From Ooceraea biroi (Eukaryota; Arthropoda; Insecta; Hymenoptera; Formicidae), in contig NC_039513.1 in the NCBI RefSeq assembly GCF_003672135.1, positions 4,216,833 through 4,280,832 of the forward strand: a stretch of DNA of 64,000 nucleotides, read 5' to 3'. The position numbers and the translations under genes are program-made. Positions 49,280-61,502 of this stretch are shown piece after piece; position 1 is the stretch's first letter, and every line of letters starts with the position of its first letter. The notes beneath the pieces are model-generated. The model did not search any database. It was given only the letters and a program-made list of their open reading frames with translations, and was not told the origin of the DNA.

Positions 49280-52099
49280 CTGAAATAAAATTACGCCGAG
49301 CGTATAATTGGCGACTGCCAAAAATTCCGACAGACATTGACGTAACAAGAAGGACATTTATCAGATGTTCTTGAACGGAAAATATTTCGAAGATATCTTT
49401 GCAGAGGTATATTTTGAACGTCTATTATATGTGCAATAGACATTAAAAACAAAAATTGAGGAGAAATTGATATAATTTAAATAACAGTTTCGTTGCCACG
49501 CACGATCATTCATCATATGTAATGATAGCTTAACCATTTGGACCCTTCTAATCTGTTTCCGGTGCATCATGAATGAGAACATAAAGTAGGGCGGGTTTTT
49601 TGACTGCCATATGGCATTACTTCTCAGTTTATACTTTTATATGGAGATAATTTGTTTATTATAACTCTCATGTGTATGTTAATCTAATTTTGCATATTTG
49701 ATATAAATGCTGCTTAGATTTTCTAGCTTTAACAGAATTGAATATTAAATCACTAAAGATTTATTTTATTATATTGCATATTGAATCCTAGATTACATTA
49801 CTCACAGATATAACAAATCTATTTGTCAAGCAGAGATTTTCTATTAAATTTGATTAATAGGAAAAACATGTTTTACTGTGGCACGAAATGTACCGTGTCT
49901 GACCTCTGAAATGTTAACGGGTTCCGATCGTTTTGACACTAACAACGTGGAACGACAGAATCTATAAAAGCTGTAAATCACAAATAATTGGAATCGATTT
50001 TCCGGAATCGATTTGTGCAGTTCGATAATCATTTTCGCACGCAACGAGCATCGTGCTGATTGGTCGCAGAGCCGTCAGTAGCGAGGTTTTCTCCGTCTTT
50101 TCACCGGAGCATCACAAATTTAACGGAGAAATCGCAAGTAACGGGAAAAGCAAATCATAAATGTGCGGATGTGTCGTTTATTATAAAAACACGTCGCAGC
50201 AGTTCGCAGCGATAACAAGCGGAATATGTCAACTTTTTGCGCATTAAAAGAAATGAATGCTCTTGTATCGATGGTACTTTGGAAATGCGTATGTGTATGT
50301 GCGTATGAAACAGCTATTAAATTAAATTTATAAATTTAATTTATCACTGCACGTTTCTTGAAGATTTATTGATTCTCTAAGAATATAAATCAAAATTAAA
50401 GATAATAGATCGACTATAGAGTAAAATCTCGCAGCAAGTTTACTAGAGTTTACCAGAGTTGATCTTGTAGCAATGCATTAACTGCCACGTTTAGTTCATA
50501 GCAGTAGGAACTTTCTTTTCTTTTTTGCGCTCATATGCATCAGTGGTGTTGCGGTTGGGTCTGTTTTTGCGTATATACGCACTAGAAGGATGAAGGATCC
50601 AGACGATTCTACATCGAAATATATTCCACATGAAAATAATTCCAAATAAATCCAAAGAATCACACCATTAAGACAAATTATATACAATTATGTACATTTT
50701 CTCAAAGATTATTTATATCTAAATAAATAAAATAAATTTTTAAGACTTATAGAATTCTCCCTCTTGATAGAACTTTTGACAAATATGACAATGTATGTTT
50801 GTCGCCAATAACTAAGATAAATTTTTCTTCCAGCGAAATTTAATCGAATACTGCCACGGATACCACAAACGCACTGTGCATGCATCTACATAATATTATC
50901 ATACTATTACACTGTTATTTGTCGTCTATGAAAAACGATGAATTAGAAAGTTTTGTAGCACCTTTATCTGACAACCAAAGTCAATTCCGCGCAAAGCGCT
51001 TACTTGTCGAGTGCTCGATAAGCTCGAATGCGCCACATTTGCGTGACGCGTTTTACCGCATTGTCAGATATGCGATTACGGCATGTATACAGTTCACGTA
51101 TACACATAAAGCACCTCATCCACGTGATGCGACGCTCGTATCGACTTTGCAAATGCTCGGTGAATGAATCGTACAGCCTGCAGCCGTTTTTTTTTAGGAC
51201 GCAAGTTGAAAGACATACAGTAATTTGCAAGTAATATCGCTACGAGAGCAGTGCTTACGCAACTCGGTAAACAGTAGTGAGCAACGAAAATGTCTAGTGG
51301 CTTCAGCAGACCGTCAGTTTTAATTAACGTTATACCACAAAATGACGAGTTCTTGGATGATGGACAACTACACGCAGACGTCGCAGACGAGACACAATCA
51401 AATAGCTAAGTATAGTATCGCTAATTATCGTTGAGCAGTTTTGTGTGGCTTCTTTGCTTCGCATCTTTTAACTTTGTCTCGTGACATTGCATAATTGCAT
51501 AATTATACAATTAGTGTAAATAAATGTATGACCAGTATTTGCGTGTTATTTTTATGCTTTATATAAGAAATGCGATTCGCGCAATTTGCGCTAATGGAAT
51601 GTTAGCGTCAGCGACGTCTTCATGGTCTGTTTACAATTTCGTTGCGCTATCTGTCGAAAATCGTTCTCTCGTGTAGATATGTTCTCTCACAAAATACGTG
51701 TATTATGAAACCCGCACGACGTGCACAACAAATATGAACCGTTATTTACGATTTAAGATTTTTCTTCAACGGAAATATCCGGGCACTAATAATACCTGTG
51801 TGACAAGCGATTGGAACTAATGTGAAGCTTCAGGATAGATGAAACAATATCCTGCCACGATAAACTGTCCAACTACACTTCACTTGGTTTGCACAGATCA
51901 GTCAGGTAGATGCGTCAAGTATCGCACAAAACGTCAACGACGCTGGCAACACTGGCATTAATTAACTAATGGATTTACCGTCCATTTTCTTTAATAGAGC
52001 TTCATATGCTTCTCTCTCTTTTCTGCAACTCGAAATACTATCACATTCCTGTTCCGATCTAATTGTCGAAAGAAAGAGGAGTAACGTCGCAGATCTCGA
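49280..52099 (-). other. cdi: Probable cdi 5' UTR intron
   Basis: AT-rich DNA between the proposed acceptor and the CpG island. It contains a perfect 26-bp A/T palindrome at 50318-50343. No gene or domain seen; the longest ORF is 95 codons (50880-51167), unrecognised. Confidence 0.45.
50318..50343. repeat. Perfect 26-bp A/T palindrome
   Basis: Thirteen-base arms TAAATTAAATTTA and its complement with no spacer, made only of A and T. Confidence 0.9.
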
Positions 52100-53110
52100 A
52101 GAAAGTTCGAGACTCGACGGACCAATGGTACTTACGGCGCATCGGGTTTCGGCTGGACGTCGTCGTCGTCGTCGTCACGCACGGCGTCGTCGCGCTCGGA
52201 GCGGCTTCCGATATCCCGGCTGCCGTTGACGGCTCGCCTGCTCGCTCGCGCGGCAGCGCCGCGTGGACAGCGTCGCCTCGTCGCCGCTCGTGACGCCCGG
52301 ATGCTTCTGGCCGACCTTGAACCACGTGAGGAGGAATTCGGGCCCGCGGCCCTCACCGGGCACCGCTTCGCGTTTTCGCGGACCGATCGCGTCGACCGGA
52401 CGCGTGGACGAGTCGACGGACGTCGACGCTGCTCGTGTCTTCGCTCACGCGTGTTGTCATATGACGTCGCTCGTCATCCCTCGCGAAGCGACGCGAGGCA
52501 GGCTCGCTGACGCCGTTGCGTCAGTGCGACGCGCGCGAGTCGTGCATCGGAGCGTTTTCTCGCGGCGACGATCCGGGACGGGTCGTCGACACCGGTCGCG
52601 ATGCTTGACGCTTCGGATGAACGGACAGACGGACAGACAGGGGTAGCACTCCACCGTACGAATTTCCCAGTCGCTGCTGCGTTTAAATCGCCGCCGGCGC
52701 GAGTCGGTTTTGCGACACGACACACCTGCGTGCACGCAACTCCGCACACTGGCCGTCACACCGCTCGCCTCATGCGCGATTCGCTTTTGCGCGCACAAAC
52801 TTGCTCGGCGATCGCAACGCTTGACGCGCGACTTCCCCGACGTAAACGCAACTTCCCGCAACGAGCACCCGCACACTCACTGACAACACCAGACGGCAGC
52901 CATTACGAGAGTGAGTCGCCGCGGCGAACGCGCCAACGCCACCGCTCGGCGATAGCCCAAGTTGCGGACTTGCGGCCGTTCTCCCACTCGCGGCTGCCTT
53001 CACTCCACGCCGTTTCGCGACGATCGATCGATCGATGGGCGGTGGGGGCGCGCCAGTTTCAAACGTGCTCACTAGAGAGATGTGAAAGTGTTTTTGCGCG
53101 AGTCGTGTAA
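52100..53110 (-). promoter_or_regulatory. cdi: CpG-rich island, likely cdi promoter and first non-coding exon
   Basis: About 1 kb of strongly GC- and CpG-rich DNA, the richest in the window, with a CGTC trinucleotide-like run at 52157-52176 and GATC repeats near 53025. On the minus strand a consensus donor GCGCC|GTAAGT lies at 52136/52135. All six frames are open over long stretches, as GC-rich DNA allows, and none has a domain. Most likely the start region of cdi, about 1.1 kb from divergent Ns1. Confidence 0.55.
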
Positions 53111-54239
53111 TACTTTTCGTACATGCGTTGACATGTTACGGGAGGAAGACAGAAAATTTGCAAAATGGATTTTGAAGTAATGCTAATTAATTTTGAAGTA
53201 AAGCAATATTTAAATTACAGATATTCAAATAAGTATAACTGTATCTAAATATTTCAAATTGTCAACCCTGTATTCAAATTTACTTAAATTATTGAAACAT
53301 AGGTTTTACTAATTTATAATTTTAATACAAATGAAGAAAAACTATTAATATTCTATCTTTTATGTAGAATACAATAACAAGAAATAAAAGGAGAAAAAAG
53401 ATTCTTAAATAGTAAAACCAATCTCTGTCCTCATTGATTGAAGATTTCATCTCATCGAGTTAATTTAGGTCAGCGTCTTTCGATTCGCCTGCTTTTCATG
53501 CAACAAACCGATGACTCTGCCAAATCATTCTCGCATTTCATGCGTGACAACGGCAATGTTACGGAAGGATACGACGTGGGAATAGGATTAGAGAGAAATT
53601 GTATCACTCTCTCGTGACTTTGAGTCGCAAATGAGAGTCGTTTCACGGCGCGCACGGAGTAATTTATGGAGAATTTCTATTTCGTCCCGGTCGCTACGGG
53701 ACGGCCTTGTCTGTACTCCAGGGAACAAGTAGTCTCTTTATAAGACGAGATGAAAGTGTGAGAATCTTCATATGCATACAAGCAAGCCCCTTTCACCGTC
53801 CGAGACGCTAATCGTCGCTCGGTCGATGCCGCTGTTGCAGCTGCAGTCGCCTAGAAAGAACCTTGGGGAAAAATTAATTCCCCTAAGCCACATGCTAAAA
53901 AAGAAATAGAAACTCAAATAGGATTTCTTATTACAAATAAATTGTTTATGATAGTTGTATAATAAATAAGGTTTTGATACTTCATATTTTGTAAGGAAAA
54001 AACATTAACTTTCAAAGGATCTAGTTACTTTAGTAGTATCTTAGTTTATTACTCTGCTTCTTATGGATCTAGGAACACATCCATGAGAACCATCCATGTT
54101 GCTATCTGGAATTCCTTTGTCCATGCTGCTTCTTAACCTATCTGTTTAACCGTGTTCATCGTGGCACGTGTATGTTTGAATATATTGTCATTCTAGAAAA
54201 ATTATAATTGTGAAGTAATTATTTGTGCAACTAGTGAAG
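53111..54239. other. Divergent intergenic region between cdi and Ns1
   Basis: AT-rich spacer between the proposed cdi promoter and the Ns1 start codon. It holds the E-box at 54165-54170 and presumably the Ns1 promoter. No TATA box stands out and no ORF is convincing. Confidence 0.6.
54165..54170. promoter_or_regulatory. Canonical E-box CACGTG upstream of Ns1
   Basis: CACGTG within GTGGCACGTGTATG, 70-75 bases before the Ns1 ATG. Myc/Max binds CACGTG and in animals drives nucleolar and ribosome-biogenesis genes including nucleostemin, so the position is suggestive. Only one copy seen. Confidence 0.45.
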
Positions 54240-56721
54240 ATGGCGAAGTTTCACAGTAAGTTTATTAAATTATTGAAAACTATTAAAATATATTAAATCT
54301 TGAAGATCTTATGGATTTTGTAGAAGAATAAAACCGTGTTGGTTAGATTTATTCCACTGAAATTATTTGCTCGGACGAATATTTAATGTTAAGCTGTTAA
54401 ATACCATGTAAATGCTATAATTAAACTTTTTTTATTTGTAAAACTTTTATATTAATGCTATTTATATGACTTGATGTGAAAATATTTGTTATCTATTTAA
54501 ACGTAATTTTCTATTGTGTATAGAAAAACAAAGCAAACGGATGCCAGCACGAAAAAGATATAAAATTGAGAAAAAAGTCCGCGCGCATAATCGGAAAATG
54601 AAAAAGCAGGCAAAGGAGCAATCCAAAAGTGAGTTAATATTTTAGATATTCAAATATATATATATATGCTGTTGTATTTTTAATCGATCGCTAAAAAGCT
54701 TTATTTGCATTCAGAAAAGAAACCCAAGATGATACAAGTACCAAACGAATGTCCGTTCAAAGAAGATATATTGAACGAAATAGAGGCAATGAGGAAACAC
54801 AAGGAGGAGGAAAAACGTAAGCAGAAAGAGGCCGCACGAGAAAGAAAACGTGAGGAACTGGCCAAAGGTGGTCTCGAAGGATTGGTTAATGAAGCTACAA
54901 ATAAGCAGTCAACTTATAAGCCAATGGAAGTGGACTCTGCTCAAACTAAAAATACTGCTACTAAAGAAGAAAATTCATTGAAGACATATTTTAAAGAATT
55001 CAAAAAGGTCCTTGATGCAGCTGACGTCATTCTCGAGATTGTTGATGCTCGTGATCCATTGGGAACGCGGTGTAAAGAGGTCAGTTTTAAAAGCTTTACG
55101 TGCATGTAATTAGTTTCTTAGTAATTATTATTTTGATACAGGTAGAGGAAGCAGTCAGATCTGCAAAGGGAGATAAGAGATTGGTACTAGTGTTGAACAA
55201 AGCGGATCTAGTGCCCCGAGAAAATTTAGACCAATGGTTAAAATATCTGAGGGCCAGTTTACCAGCTGTCGCATTTAAATCGTCTACGCAGAGCCAAGCA
55301 AGGCGATTAGGTAGACGGAAGCTAGGAAAAAGAACAGAGTCCATGATACAAAGCAACACTTGCTTCGGTGCCGAATTGGTCTTGTCGTTGCTGGGAAATT
55401 ATTGTAGGAATAGCAGTAAGATAAAGACGAGTATTACAGTGGGAGTCGTGGGCCTTCCAAACGTAGGAAAATCTAGCGTTATTAATTCTTTAAAACGCAG
55501 TAAGGCGTGCAACGTGGGAAACGTACCAGGTAGCGCACTTGTGATACAAGTTATTAATTATTCCCTCCCCCGCGCGAGTCTCTTTAATTCACGGCTTGCT
55601 TGTTTTCAGGAGTAACGAAAACGATGCAACCTGTTCAGTTAGACTCGAAAATAAAATTGTTAGATTCTCCCGGTATAGTGTTTGCCAGTTCGAACGAGTC
55701 CGATGAGACGTCTGTAACCCTGAAAAACGCAGTGAGAATTGAATCGCTCAAAGATCCCTTCACGCCGGCGACTACAGTTTTAAAGAGGATCTCACGACAA
55801 CAGATAATGGATTTATACGATATGCAAGAGTTTTCGACACCGGATGAATTTTTCGCAATGAAAGCAACGAGAATGGGAAAATTTAGGAAGGGTGGAGTGC
55901 CCGACACGCTTGCCGCTGCGCGTAGTATTCTTGAAGATTGGAACTCCGGAAAGATCAGGTGTGTAAATTGGTATTTTACAATTGATGAATGTTGTTTTTT
56001 AATGTAATGTAAAAAAAACAAGAAATGTAAAAATATATTTCTTGTTATTTTAGATATTATACGGTACCACCTGAACAACCTGCGTGTCACATCTCTTCCG
56101 AAATCGTTAATGAAATGGCTAAGGAATTCGATCTCGAAAGTTTCGCCGCGGAAGAAAGAATGATGCTCGACAATTTCGTGACGGAATCCGCGAGTAATCC
56201 AACCGTCGCAAATCCTCTACTGATCGATAGTACGGGGCCTGTCACAGCTATGGAGATTGAAATGCAAAAAGAAGCGGTAAGGATGCAAATATATGTATGA
56301 AATCCTTTGGAAACGCGGTTCGTTTATTTCGTATAATGGGCTGATCGATATCCATCAATACGCAGGAGTACAAAGTGCAGAAGAAATTAAAGAAAAAATT
56401 ACAAGAGACGAAGAAGGAAGTGCCTGCCGAGAGGAAGAAAAAGGTCGATCCACTTTTCGAGATTGAAGGCAACCAAAATCTGGGTAAACTCATGAAACTT
56501 CAATTAAAGAAGGAAAAGAAGCAACGAGCGAGAAGAGGTATAAAAAAGAAACACTTTAATAAAATATATTCGATAAATACAATGATATTATAATTAAAAG
56601 TTTTCAAATATCGTATTGTTAATTTCCAGAAAAAGCTGCTATCAAGCTGGCAGGAGAGCTTGAAAACATCAACTTTGGTACCGACGATTACGATTTCAAG
56701 ACGGATTTTACACCTGCATAA
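54240..56721 (+). CDS. Ns1: Nucleostemin-like nucleolar GTPase
   Basis: Predicted 569-residue member of the GNL3/nucleostemin family, close to the usual length; in animals it acts in the nucleolus in pre-60S ribosome assembly and growth control. Eight exons with consistent phase: 54240-54255, 54524-54628, 54715-55079, 55142-55529, 55610-55958, 56054-56276, 56366-56537, 56630-56721. The first exon holds only MAKFH plus one base. Residues 1-60 are very basic (nuclear/nucleolar targeting), 60-100 an acidic-basic coiled coil. The GTPase motifs are circularly permuted: G4 NKAD (181-184) precedes the P-loop GLPNVGKSS (266-274), then DSPG (310-313), as in the YlqF/YawG class. DARDPLGTR before G4 is the family signature. 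A basic Lys-rich C-terminal coil ends in an acidic FGTDDYDF tail. ATG context is good (A at -3). Confidence 0.95.
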
Positions 56722-56858
56722 GATATTAACATTCATCATCTATATTATAAATTTAAGCACGGATGTATATACGCGGTATATATATATTACTCAATTTGAT
56801 GATGTGCGTACATGTATTATGTACGTATGTGTGTGTAAAAGTAACGTAAGTTACAAAT

Positions 56859-56864
56859 AATAAA
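56859..56864 (+). promoter_or_regulatory. Ns1 polyadenylation signal
   Basis: AATAAA 138 bases after the Ns1 stop, a normal distance for a short 3' UTR. Confidence 0.65.
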
Positions 56865-59428
56865 GATTTATTTGTTTCAACACAAAATGCATTAGCTATT
56901 TTCTTATGTAATACATCGTTATATTCTCGAAAATATTCTTGATTTAAAAGCATGTGATACAATAAATCGATATTTTTCTTATTACGACGATAAGCGAAAA
57001 AGCCCATGCAAAGAATTATCAGATTCTTAGTAATAACTTTCTAGAGAAATAAATTGCCTGTTAAATGTTTTATCGTTCTGCTCTGACATCGTAACCCAAG
57101 CTCTCGGATAACTGTATCTATGTGTACATGTGTGCGAGTATTTATCTTTACTTTATCATATTCAAAAATTCTTATCAAGTTCGTTTGCATCTGTTTACAT
57201 TACGTCACTTGTACCAATTATAGATATTCAAGAAAAGAGTAGACTGAACGCTGTGCCCAAATGCAAACATTAATGATCAGTATTCAGTTTCTAACAATAA
57301 TTATTGATAATTACAAACATAGCCAGTAATTAAAATTACTACTAAAACATATTTTAATCTTGTTCTTAATAATATTAACATGAATTGTGAGATTAACTGG
57401 CAATGTTTGCACAATAGGGCTTGAGAATGAGTATTCTTCACACACTTTATCTTCAATTCAAGAATCATAAAACATTAATAACATACATCTACATATACAC
57501 ATTTGACGCAAGTGCTAGAATGAATCAGCGAAAAGTGACTAGCTAATTAGATACAAATAATAAAAAAATCTAATGCATTAAATCATTATGTTATCCATAT
57601 AATAGTTTCTTACATACATGTTTTACGTATTGAAATAAGATGACTTCAATGTAACAAATATTACTTATTAACTTATATCCCAGAAAGATTCCTTTTAACG
57701 AAACATTTGTTTTAAAGAATTCCTTTTAATTTTAATTATTATTATAATTACTGCATATTTAAAGCAAAGAACGAAAGAGAAATGCAAAAAATAAAAGAAG
57801 AGAAAATTCAGAACTGTTTGTTCGATTGCAAATAGAAAAGGTCTTTTTGCGGAACATATCGTTTACGTAACATGTTAGTTTTGCACAATATATTGATTGT
57901 ACAATGATACGGATAACATAATATAGGTAAAGTAAAATGATAACGTTCACAAATATACACGTGAGATACGAAACTCCTAGTTATTAATTCAGAGCTAATC
58001 TAGCTTATTACGTCACATGAACGAACAAATAGAAAGCAAATAAGGGAGAAACGCGAGCATCTTGCTGCTTGATCATATCTAGTTAGACATGGCTCTAACT
58101 AGATATAGAAACGTACATATGCTCAGATATTACAAAGTGCAAAAGAATAAACGGACATGACAAGCTGAATTATAAATACGATGCGATAAACGATGATGTT
58201 CACATAGGCGTGGATACTAGTTGCATACTCTAATAAAGTAGCAAAGGAAAATGGGTATTTCTTCTGTAATTATTCTCCAAATTTCTGCATTAAAAAGAGT
58301 ATTATTTATTATTATTTATTTTTCATTCGTTATACCTATATACCTGCGAAAGTAATCGAATCGCAAAAAGACAGAGTCCATCAAACCGCACACAAACTCC
58401 CCATATATTTCTTTTTTGTCTTCAAAACTGATTTATAGTTAATTATATAATTGCTGTATATTTTAGACTAAAATATATACTTTCGCAAAAGCGATATATT
58501 TTAATAAGAATTAAGGAATAAAAGAGACATTTTATTATATATTTGCGTACATGTGTTAAATATATTACACATGATAAATACTTGATAATGTTACTTCATA
58601 AAAGTATAATAACAACTGCATATAGTATTCTGACACATTGCATGCTGATAAAGAATAGATAAACTCTTTCAGCTACATTAATTACTTGCAGTACAAATTA
58701 ATATGAGTTAACTGTTATAGCAATGCGAAATTTATTCATTAGTAGATATTTATTATTAGAGATTATTATTTATATAATAATAATAATATATATATATATA
58801 TGAGACAGGGTTTATACTATTCGACGATTTACGTAACGCAAATCATTCGGTTTATATTTAAAATGCTATCTTCAAAATATACATTAAATTTGTTGGATAA
58901 CTTATAAAATAAAGATATAATTATAATAATTGCAATCTTAAAAGTACACAGTGATTATAACAAGATTAAATTTTATTAAGAGTCAAATAGGCGCATAAAA
59001 TTACAATTTTATTTTTTGTTATTACTTTATTTATATTTCTCTCTCTGTTATTATTATTGTATCTTTTTAATATTTAACATTTAAAACATCATATTATACG
59101 TTATTTTCCTTTTCTTTTCACGTCTTTCTTTAAATAATATTTTCCTAAAATGGTAGTTACTAGTTAGTTGCGGTGTAGTATCATGTCCACACACTGTTTT
59201 CTCCAGATAAAACGCTGTAATCAGAGAATTGCATGATGAAAAAAGCTTATGTATGAACGAGATAAGTAGGAAACGTGAACATGTATTTAGTATTATGACA
59301 GCGTAGTGACGACTACATCCTTCATTCGTGGATAGTTAAACGATGATAATGCTCAAACCGATAGTATAGCCAGCGCATTCGATCGAGTATAGTCAAGTGA
59401 ATTACATATTGACATCGTTGCGTAACTT
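56865..59428. other. Intergenic AT-rich spacer between Ns1 and the acetyltransferase
   Basis: Strongly AT-rich with TA/AAT simple sequence around 58770-58802. No ORF above about 84 codons and none with a domain. Presumably contains the acetyltransferase promoter near its right end; no core element recognised. Confidence 0.7.
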
Positions 59429-61225
59429 ATGTTGAGAACATTTCGCATCCGTGGCGTTTGGTCTATGTGCCAAACGACACGTTCATACACGCAGAAGACG
59501 AGCAACGAGACAGAGGCAAGCATGGAAAGCATCAAGAAAAAGATGGAGAAAATTCCACGTATCAAGCCACTAGGCCAACCACCCAAAGTTTGGGAACAAA
59601 TCGAAAAGAAAACTAAAGATGGGAAATCATTGAAATTCACGATTCAAGAAATTCCCGAGGATAGGCATGAGGATGCGCTTCAACATATGTGCACCTACTT
59701 CCTGGCTGAGGAACCGACTTGCAAGTGTCACAGTAAGTTTCATCTTTTTATCTCAGATGTCCCAAAAACGGTTAGCTTCATTGTCAACGTCTCGAATAAA
59801 ATTCGTCTACAATTTCGTAAAAAGTTATTTTTTCAAATGGCGTTCTATTATATTTAAATTATTATTCGATGGTATTGAAGATCTATCTCTCCACGCAAGC
59901 TCAGAATTTTGTTATTTTATTAATCTTTTTTGTACAGATTCTAAAAACGATCCTGCATTTGTAAAAGATATGAGCACGGTATGGCGTATGATATTTGCGG
60001 AAGGCATAGCTGTAGCAGCCTTCACTGATAATCCCGATGGCGGGAAACCTATAATCGCTGGTATGAATGCTCTGGGAATTAGTTTCAAAGATCATGATAT
60101 TCTCGCAGATTTCCCAGTAAGTTCTTAATTGTTTCCAAAAACATTTTAATTATGATACTTTGGGTTATCACATTTCTTCACCTCGCAGGAATTCTATTAT
60201 AATATATAATAATTATGCAATAACAATAAAAGAATCAGACACTATCAATTTTTTCTCTTAATGTCTATTTAATGTCTTAGAGATTTTTAGGTTGTATGAA
60301 CAATACTAGATGTTACATCATTGCATCGTATGATTGTATAATTAAGTCGTTATTCATAATTACAGTTTACCTCACAGAATTGCAAAAATACATTCGACAT
60401 CATGTCCGATGCAACCAAACTAGCATATGATCACTATAAAACAGACAAATATTTAGCTGCTATTGGACTCAGCGTAGCACCTAAATATCGAGGATATGGA
60501 TTAGGAACACATATTTTAAAAATCAGGTATATATATCTCTTTTATTGATAAAGTTATATAAGAGATAAGTCGAGTCTTGATATATACAGTGCCCCGAATA
60601 TGTAACTTGTTAACAGCATATTCGAGCATCTCGAGATCATTTGGAACCGCGGAAATCTAAAACGTCGATGCTATATAATAGTTTTTAAATGAAAAGTGTT
60701 TAAAGATTAGATTACATATAACATCATTTAAAGTTTGCGATGATCTCAAGAATATTTTAATTATCGGTGATGAGTATGGAACATCCTGTATATTCAAAAT
60801 TCCTACAGAAAAAAACGAATTAGCTTTTTTTAAGCTTGTAATTTAAAAAAATTGTACTTTAATTTGCTATCCATAATTGACATCCATTCACGTAATTAAA
60901 TCCATAATTAATATAATATTTAATTATGTTAATTATGTTAATTATGTGTTAATTAATATATTTTCATGCTAATTAAGTTTTAATGTTTATAATTTACTTT
61001 GCGTGATTTAATTCTCAATTTAGGGAACATGTTGGCCGCGAGTACAAAATCCCAGCAACGGTCACAGTGTTCACATCAATATTTTCGCAAAACAATGCGG
61101 CGAAGGCGGGATTTGAGGAGCTGACGGAGAGAAAGTTTGTCGATCTAGTGGACAAAAATGGAAAAGAATATTTCCCTGGAATTGAATCAAAAACATTCAA
61201 GATTATGGGAAGGAAACTTCCTTAA
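59429..61225 (+). CDS. GNAT-fold N-acetyltransferase, insect arylalkylamine-NAT-like
   Basis: Predicted 281-residue acetyl-CoA-dependent transferase. Exons: 59429-59732, 59938-60116, 60366-60526, 61024-61225, phases consistent. Motif A, which binds the acetyl-CoA pyrophosphate, is GLSVAPKYRGYGLGTHIL with RGYGLG at 203-208 (R/Q-x-x-G-x-G/A). The N-terminal EDRHEDALQHMCTYFLAEEP resembles the insect aaNAT start (F...EP), and the C-terminal AAKAGFEELTERKF matches motif B. Insect relatives acetylate dopamine, serotonin or polyamines; the substrate cannot be read here. Residues 1-25 (MLRTFRIRGVW...) lack acidic residues and carry Arg, so a mitochondrial presequence is possible. The ATG context is weak (C at -3); an internal Met 32 is an alternative start. 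Exon 3 has a second in-frame acceptor 12 bases on. Confidence 0.9.
60585..60790. mobile_element. Small MITE-like element in the acetyltransferase intron
   Basis: The left end begins TACAGTGCCCCGAATATGTA at 60585; the right end read backwards from 60790 gives TACAGGATGTTCCATACTCA. Both start TACAG and keep CC about eight bases in, with partial further similarity. It is about 206 bases, AT-rich and non-coding. Probably the same family as the element at 31695, more decayed. Confidence 0.4.
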
Positions 61226-61460
61226 TGCGTCTTCATGCATGCAGCAATGCATAAGAATCACACGTATCGTGTAATCATCCAATCTGGAGCAATTCTTATA
61301 TTTTTTACTGTAAACTGTTAAACGTTTATATGTCCTATTATACTATATGCTGAATGATAATATACACCAAATAATAACACGAGCAATCCTTTTCGAAATT
61401 TTATGAGTATAATATCGAGCGTATCAGGATCAGTTTTTTATTGACTTTATTGATTATTAT

Positions 61461-61478
61461 CTCGCATTGAAATGCGAG
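61461..61478 (+). repeat. 3' UTR hairpin, 7-bp stem
   Basis: CTCGCAT, loop TGAA, ATGCGAG; 236 bases after the acetyltransferase stop and just before its polyadenylation signal. Confidence 0.7.
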
Positions 61479-61496
61479 AGTGCATACTTTCGTTCT

Positions 61497-61502
61497 AATA
61501 AA
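61497..61502 (+). promoter_or_regulatory. Acetyltransferase polyadenylation signal
   Basis: AATAAA 272 bases after the stop codon; the best hexamer in the 3' flank. Confidence 0.55.

Noticed and set aside
52226..53110. Overlapping 90-170-codon ORFs in the CpG island
   Set aside because: Low stop density in very GC-rich DNA; a consensus donor and promoter-like composition fit a non-coding exon better.
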